Assembly (NCBI GenBank): GCA_902780305.1
Contig: CACZFB010000002.1
Span: 62,001 to 126,000 of the forward strand
DNA: 64,000 nucleotides
Direction: 5' to 3'
Source: an uncultured Coriobacteriaceae bacterium
GTDB lineage: Bacteria; Actinomycetota; Coriobacteriia; Coriobacteriales; Atopobiaceae
In this document: positions 61,773 to 64,000 of the stretch, piece after piece
Layout of the letters: each line of letters starts with the position of its first letter
Numbering within the stretch: the stretch's first letter is position 1
Program-made: the position numbers and the translations under genes
The notes under the pieces: model-generated
What the model saw: the letters and a program-made list of their open reading frames with translations, nothing else
Databases searched by the model: none
Told to the model about the DNA's origin: nothing

Positions 61773-63050
61773 ATGCTCGACATTACGTTCGTACGCGAGA
61801 ACCCCGACGTGGTGGACGCTTCGTGTGCGTCGCGCCAAAACGCGCGCTGGGATCGCGAGCGCTTTTTCCAACTCGACGAGCAGCGTCGCTCCACCATCGT
61901 GGAGGTCGAGCGCCTGCAGGCCGAGCGCAATGCCGCGTCCAAGCAGATCGGCCAGCTCATGCGCGAGGGCAAGCGCGACGAGGCCGAGGCCGCCAAGGCC
62001 AAGGTGGCAGCCAGCAAAGGAACTATCGCCGAGCTCAACGAGCGTCGCAAGGAGGTCGAGCAGCAGCTGTTCGACCTGGTGGCGGGCATTCCCAACATTC
62101 CCGACGAGTCGGTGCCCTTTGGCGCTGACGATTCCGACAACCCCGAGGTTCGTCGCTGGGGCACGCCCCGCACCTTCGACTTCGAGTCCAAGGCGCACTG
62201 GGACCTGGGCCCCGAGCTGGGCATTATCGACTTCGACCGTGGCGTAAAGCTTGCGGGCACGCGGTTCTACGTGCTGGCTGGACTGGGAGCACGGCTGGAG
62301 CGCGCACTCATCAACTTTATGATCGACTGCCACAACGAGGCGGGCTTCAAGGAGTGGTGGCCTCCGGTGATCACCAACTACGACTCGCTGTTTGGTACCG
62401 GCCAGCTGCCCAAGTTCGACGAGGACCTGTATCACGTGGGAGAGGACATGTACCTCATCCCCACCGCCGAGGTCATGCTGACCAACCTGCATCGTGACGA
62501 GATTCTTGACGGCAGCCAGCTGCCGCTGTGGTACTGCGCCTTTACCCCGTGCTTCCGCGAGGAGGCGGGCAGCGCGGGACGCGACACGCGCGGCATTATT
62601 CGCGTGCACCAGTTCGACAAGGTCGAGATGGTAAAGTTCGCCAAGCCCGAGGATTCCATGAACCAGCTGGAGAGCATGACGGCCGAGGCAGAGCTCGTGC
62701 TGCAAAAGCTCGGCCTGCCGTATCGCGTGGTAACCCTGTGCACCGGCGACATCGGCTTCAGCGCCAAGAAGACCTACGACATCGAGGTGTGGCTGCCTAG
62801 CTACAACGCCTACAAGGAGATCTCCAGCTGCTCCAACTGCGGAGACTTCCAGGCTCGTCGCGCAAACATCAAGTACCGCGACCCGGCCGAGTTCAAGGGC
62901 ACGCGCTTTGCACACACCCTCAACGGCTCCGGCTTGGCGGTAGGCCGTACGATGGCCGCCGTCATCGAGAACTACCAGAACGCCGATGGCACGATTACGG
63001 TACCCGAGGCGCTGGTGCCCTACATGGGCGGTGTAGAGGTCATCCGCTAG
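61773..63050 (+). CDS. serS: Seryl-tRNA synthetase
   Basis: A 425-residue class II synthetase, standard length. The N-terminal tRNA-binding coiled coil spans about residues 28-105. The catalytic domain has the class II motifs: motif 2 in [18 protein letters not shown] and motif 3 in [23 protein letters not shown] and [13 protein letters not shown] are typical of SerRS. The ATG at 61773 follows GAGAGGTAC. No T-box leader is visible in the 55 bases before it. Confidence 0.97.
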   Translation: MLDITFVRENPDVVDASCASRQNARWDRERFFQLDEQRRSTIVEVERLQAERNAASKQIGQLMREGKRDEAEAAKAKVAASKGTIAELNERRKEVEQQLFDLVAGIPNIPDESVPFGADDSDNPEVRRWGTPRTFDFESKAHWDLGPELGIIDFDRGVKLAGTRFYVLAGLGARLERALINFMIDCHNEAGFKEWWPPVITNYDSLFGTGQLPKFDEDLYHVGEDMYLIPTAEVMLTNLHRDEILDGSQLPLWYCAFTPCFREEAGSAGRDTRGIIRVHQFDKVEMVKFAKPEDSMNQLESMTAEAELVLQKLGLPYRVVTLCTGDIGFSAKKTYDIEVWLPSYNAYKEISSCSNCGDFQARRANIKYRDPAEFKGTRFAHTLNGSGLAVGRTMAAVIENYQNADGTITVPEALVPYMGGVEVIR

Positions 63051-63058
63051 CGATTTTT

Positions 63059-63089
63059 GCCCCGCCTCTTCCCAAGCGGACGGCGGGGC
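63059..63089. repeat. Hairpin after serS containing a family D fragment
   Basis: GCCCCGCC and GGCGGGGC flank a loop containing CTCTTCCCAAGCGGAC, a one-base variant of part of the family D palindrome at 49040. It may act as a terminator, though no T run follows. Confidence 0.65.
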
Positions 63090-63106
63090 CAACCAAGTTC
63101 AAAAAT

Positions 63107-63120
63107 AAGAACATATGTTC
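63107..63120 (+). promoter_or_regulatory. LexA-like (SOS) box 1
   Basis: The core GAACATATGTTC (63109-63120) is a perfect palindrome fitting the Gram-positive LexA consensus CGAACRNRYGTTYC. It lies upstream of the TATACT -10 at 63141-63146, where a -35 would be. Confidence 0.65.
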
Positions 63121-63156
63121 CATTTTTGCAAAGTCTGTGCTATACTTCTCGATAAG

Positions 63157-63170
63157 CAAACAAACGTTCG
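63157..63170 (+). promoter_or_regulatory. LexA-like (SOS) box 2
   Basis: CAAACAAACGTTCG matches CGAACRNRYGTTYC at 12 of 14 positions. It lies just downstream of the predicted transcription start, 12 bases before the ATG at 63183. Confidence 0.55.
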
Positions 63171-63182
63171 ATTGGAGTAGGC

Positions 63183-63566
63183 ATGGTGGCAACGTATCCG
63201 TTGGAGTCCGTAGGAACAACACTACTCGACGAAGTCGAGGGAGAAGACCGTAGGCGCATGTACGTGCGCATGCGGCGGGGAACCACGGAGGTGGGCGAGC
63301 AGTCGTGTGGTCCGCTTACGCAGATGGTGTTCGACGCGGAGGAGCAGCATCACAGCGTGTACCTCTCGCTCGAGTCGCGAGCAAAGCTGGCGGCAAGTCT
63401 GGGTGAGACGAGCGCGGATCTGGAGAAGGCCCTCGCTCTGCGTGTGTCGAACGAGGGCCTGTTCTTAACCGACCTTATGGACGAGCTGGATGGTCGGGGG
63501 ATACCCTATGGGTATCTAAACAGCGTGTCGGGAAAGTACGTGTGGTGTCGTCCCGAGTATGCATGA
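63183..63566 (+). CDS. Unknown 127-residue protein, probable SOS gene
   Basis: A soluble 127-residue protein with no signal peptide, TM helix or recognised domain. It is acidic in the middle (VFDAEEQHHS) and contains several short helices (ESRAKLAASL, ADLEKALALR). It ends in SGKYVWCRPEYA. The ATG at 63183 has GGAG eight bases upstream. Two LexA-like boxes bracket its TATACT -10. The next gene is convergent, so it is transcribed alone. It is not an evident LysM or membrane cell-division inhibitor. Confidence 0.75.
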   Translation: MVATYPLESVGTTLLDEVEGEDRRRMYVRMRRGTTEVGEQSCGPLTQMVFDAEEQHHSVYLSLESRAKLAASLGETSADLEKALALRVSNEGLFLTDLMDELDGRGIPYGYLNSVSGKYVWCRPEYA

Positions 63567-63582
63567 ACCTGCGACGAAGGTG

Positions 63583-64000
63583 CTACTCCTGTTCTGCGGT
63601 CTCGTCACCTGCGACGCGCTCGCTACCAGCGGCACGCTCGGCGATACCCGCGAGGTCGCCCTCAACGCGGATGTTGCGCTGCGTGGCGGCGTCGATGGTT
63701 CCGGCGCGCAGCACGTCTCGCATGTCCACGCCGGTTGCGTCGCTCATGGTGTCGAACACCTGCTTGATAACCGCTGGCATGGCGCCCGAGATCTGGCTGA
63801 TGCCCGAGCCTCCCTCGGCCCCGCCATAAATGGACACGTGGTCGATGGACGAGAGCGGACTGGCGACGGCTGCGGCCATGTCGGGCAGGATCTTGATCAT
63901 CATCTCGGCCATGCCCGCCTGGTTCATCTTTTGCAGCGCCTCGGCGCGCTTCTCGAGCGCGGCCGCCTCGGCCTCGCCCTTGGCGCGGGCCGCCTCTGCC
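63583..64000 (-). CDS. Flotillin/YqiK-like protein, C-terminal part (5' end outside window)
   Basis: The frame is open to the right edge, so the N-terminal membrane and SPFH domains lie outside. The visible 138 residues begin with an Ala/Glu/Lys-rich coiled coil (AARAKGEAEAAALEKRAEAL). They continue with the flotillin C-terminal region (MAEMMIKILPDMAAAVASPL, IDHVSIYGG). Flotillins scaffold membrane microdomains. The gene converges on the 127-residue SOS-type gene with 16 bases between stops. Confidence 0.88.
   Translation of the reverse strand, partial: AEAARAKGEAEAAALEKRAEALQKMNQAGMAEMMIKILPDMAAAVASPLSSIDHVSIYGGAEGGSGISQISGAMPAVIKQVFDTMSDATGVDMRDVLRAGTIDAATQRNIRVEGDLAGIAERAAGSERVAGDETAEQE

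Overview
The window is about 64 kb of GC-rich, gene-dense bacterial chromosome. It looks like a member of the Actinomycetota, most likely class Coriobacteriia (Olsenella/Atopobium/Collinsella-like). The grounds are an actinobacterial wall-growth locus (kinase, fhaA, fhaB, pstP, rodA/pbpA, pknB), a secreted protein with ChW repeats, an NHLM-type export operon, and many dispersed palindromes built on GGGGACAGTCCCC. Genus is an inference. I saw no insertion sequence, prophage, CRISPR array or rRNA.

Layout. 1-13.5 kb: the 3' end of a ChW-repeat/NlpC-P60 secreted protein, mfd, a lipoprotein, a sortase-type surface adhesin (minus), a YbhN-like membrane protein, an alpha/beta hydrolase, a two-component pair and an unknown membrane protein (minus). 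13.5-26.7 kb: a TetM-like GTPase, a heterodimeric ABC exporter, a D-2-hydroxyacid dehydrogenase with an RlmKL-type methyltransferase, a TlpA-CcdA redox pair, an unusual PTS-EIIB/ROK fusion and a membrane-anchored coiled-coil protein. 26.8-38 kb: argH, a surface 5'-nucleotidase, purB, a TSCPD protein, a Tat lipoprotein whose 3' end runs into a repeat cluster, a second two-component pair, and purC with a small membrane protein. 38-41 kb: a PAS/GGDEF protein, a type II toxin-antitoxin pair (RHH + PIN) and tRNA-Arg(CCT). 41-49 kb: a SpoIIE-phosphatase/RsbW-kinase fusion followed by an operon of an HlyD-like stub, two NHLM-type ABC exporters (one with a C39 peptidase) and a STAS protein. 49-50.7 kb: a VanY-type carboxypeptidase lipoprotein and a small protein. 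50.7-60.4 kb (minus): the Ser/Thr-kinase wall-growth operon, in which RodA and PbpA are one polypeptide. 60.5-64 kb: tRNA-Leu(CAG), TspO, a tiny membrane protein, serS, a 127-aa gene flanked by two LexA-like boxes, and the C-terminal part of a flotillin.

The strongest candidates for something undescribed are (1) the partner-switch plus NHLM exporter module with no visible precursor peptide, (2) the EIIB-ROK fusion that has lost its kinase residues, (3) the LexA-boxed 127-aa gene, and (4) the dispersed palindromes, which carry compensatory arm changes and in places supply stop codons of the flanking genes.
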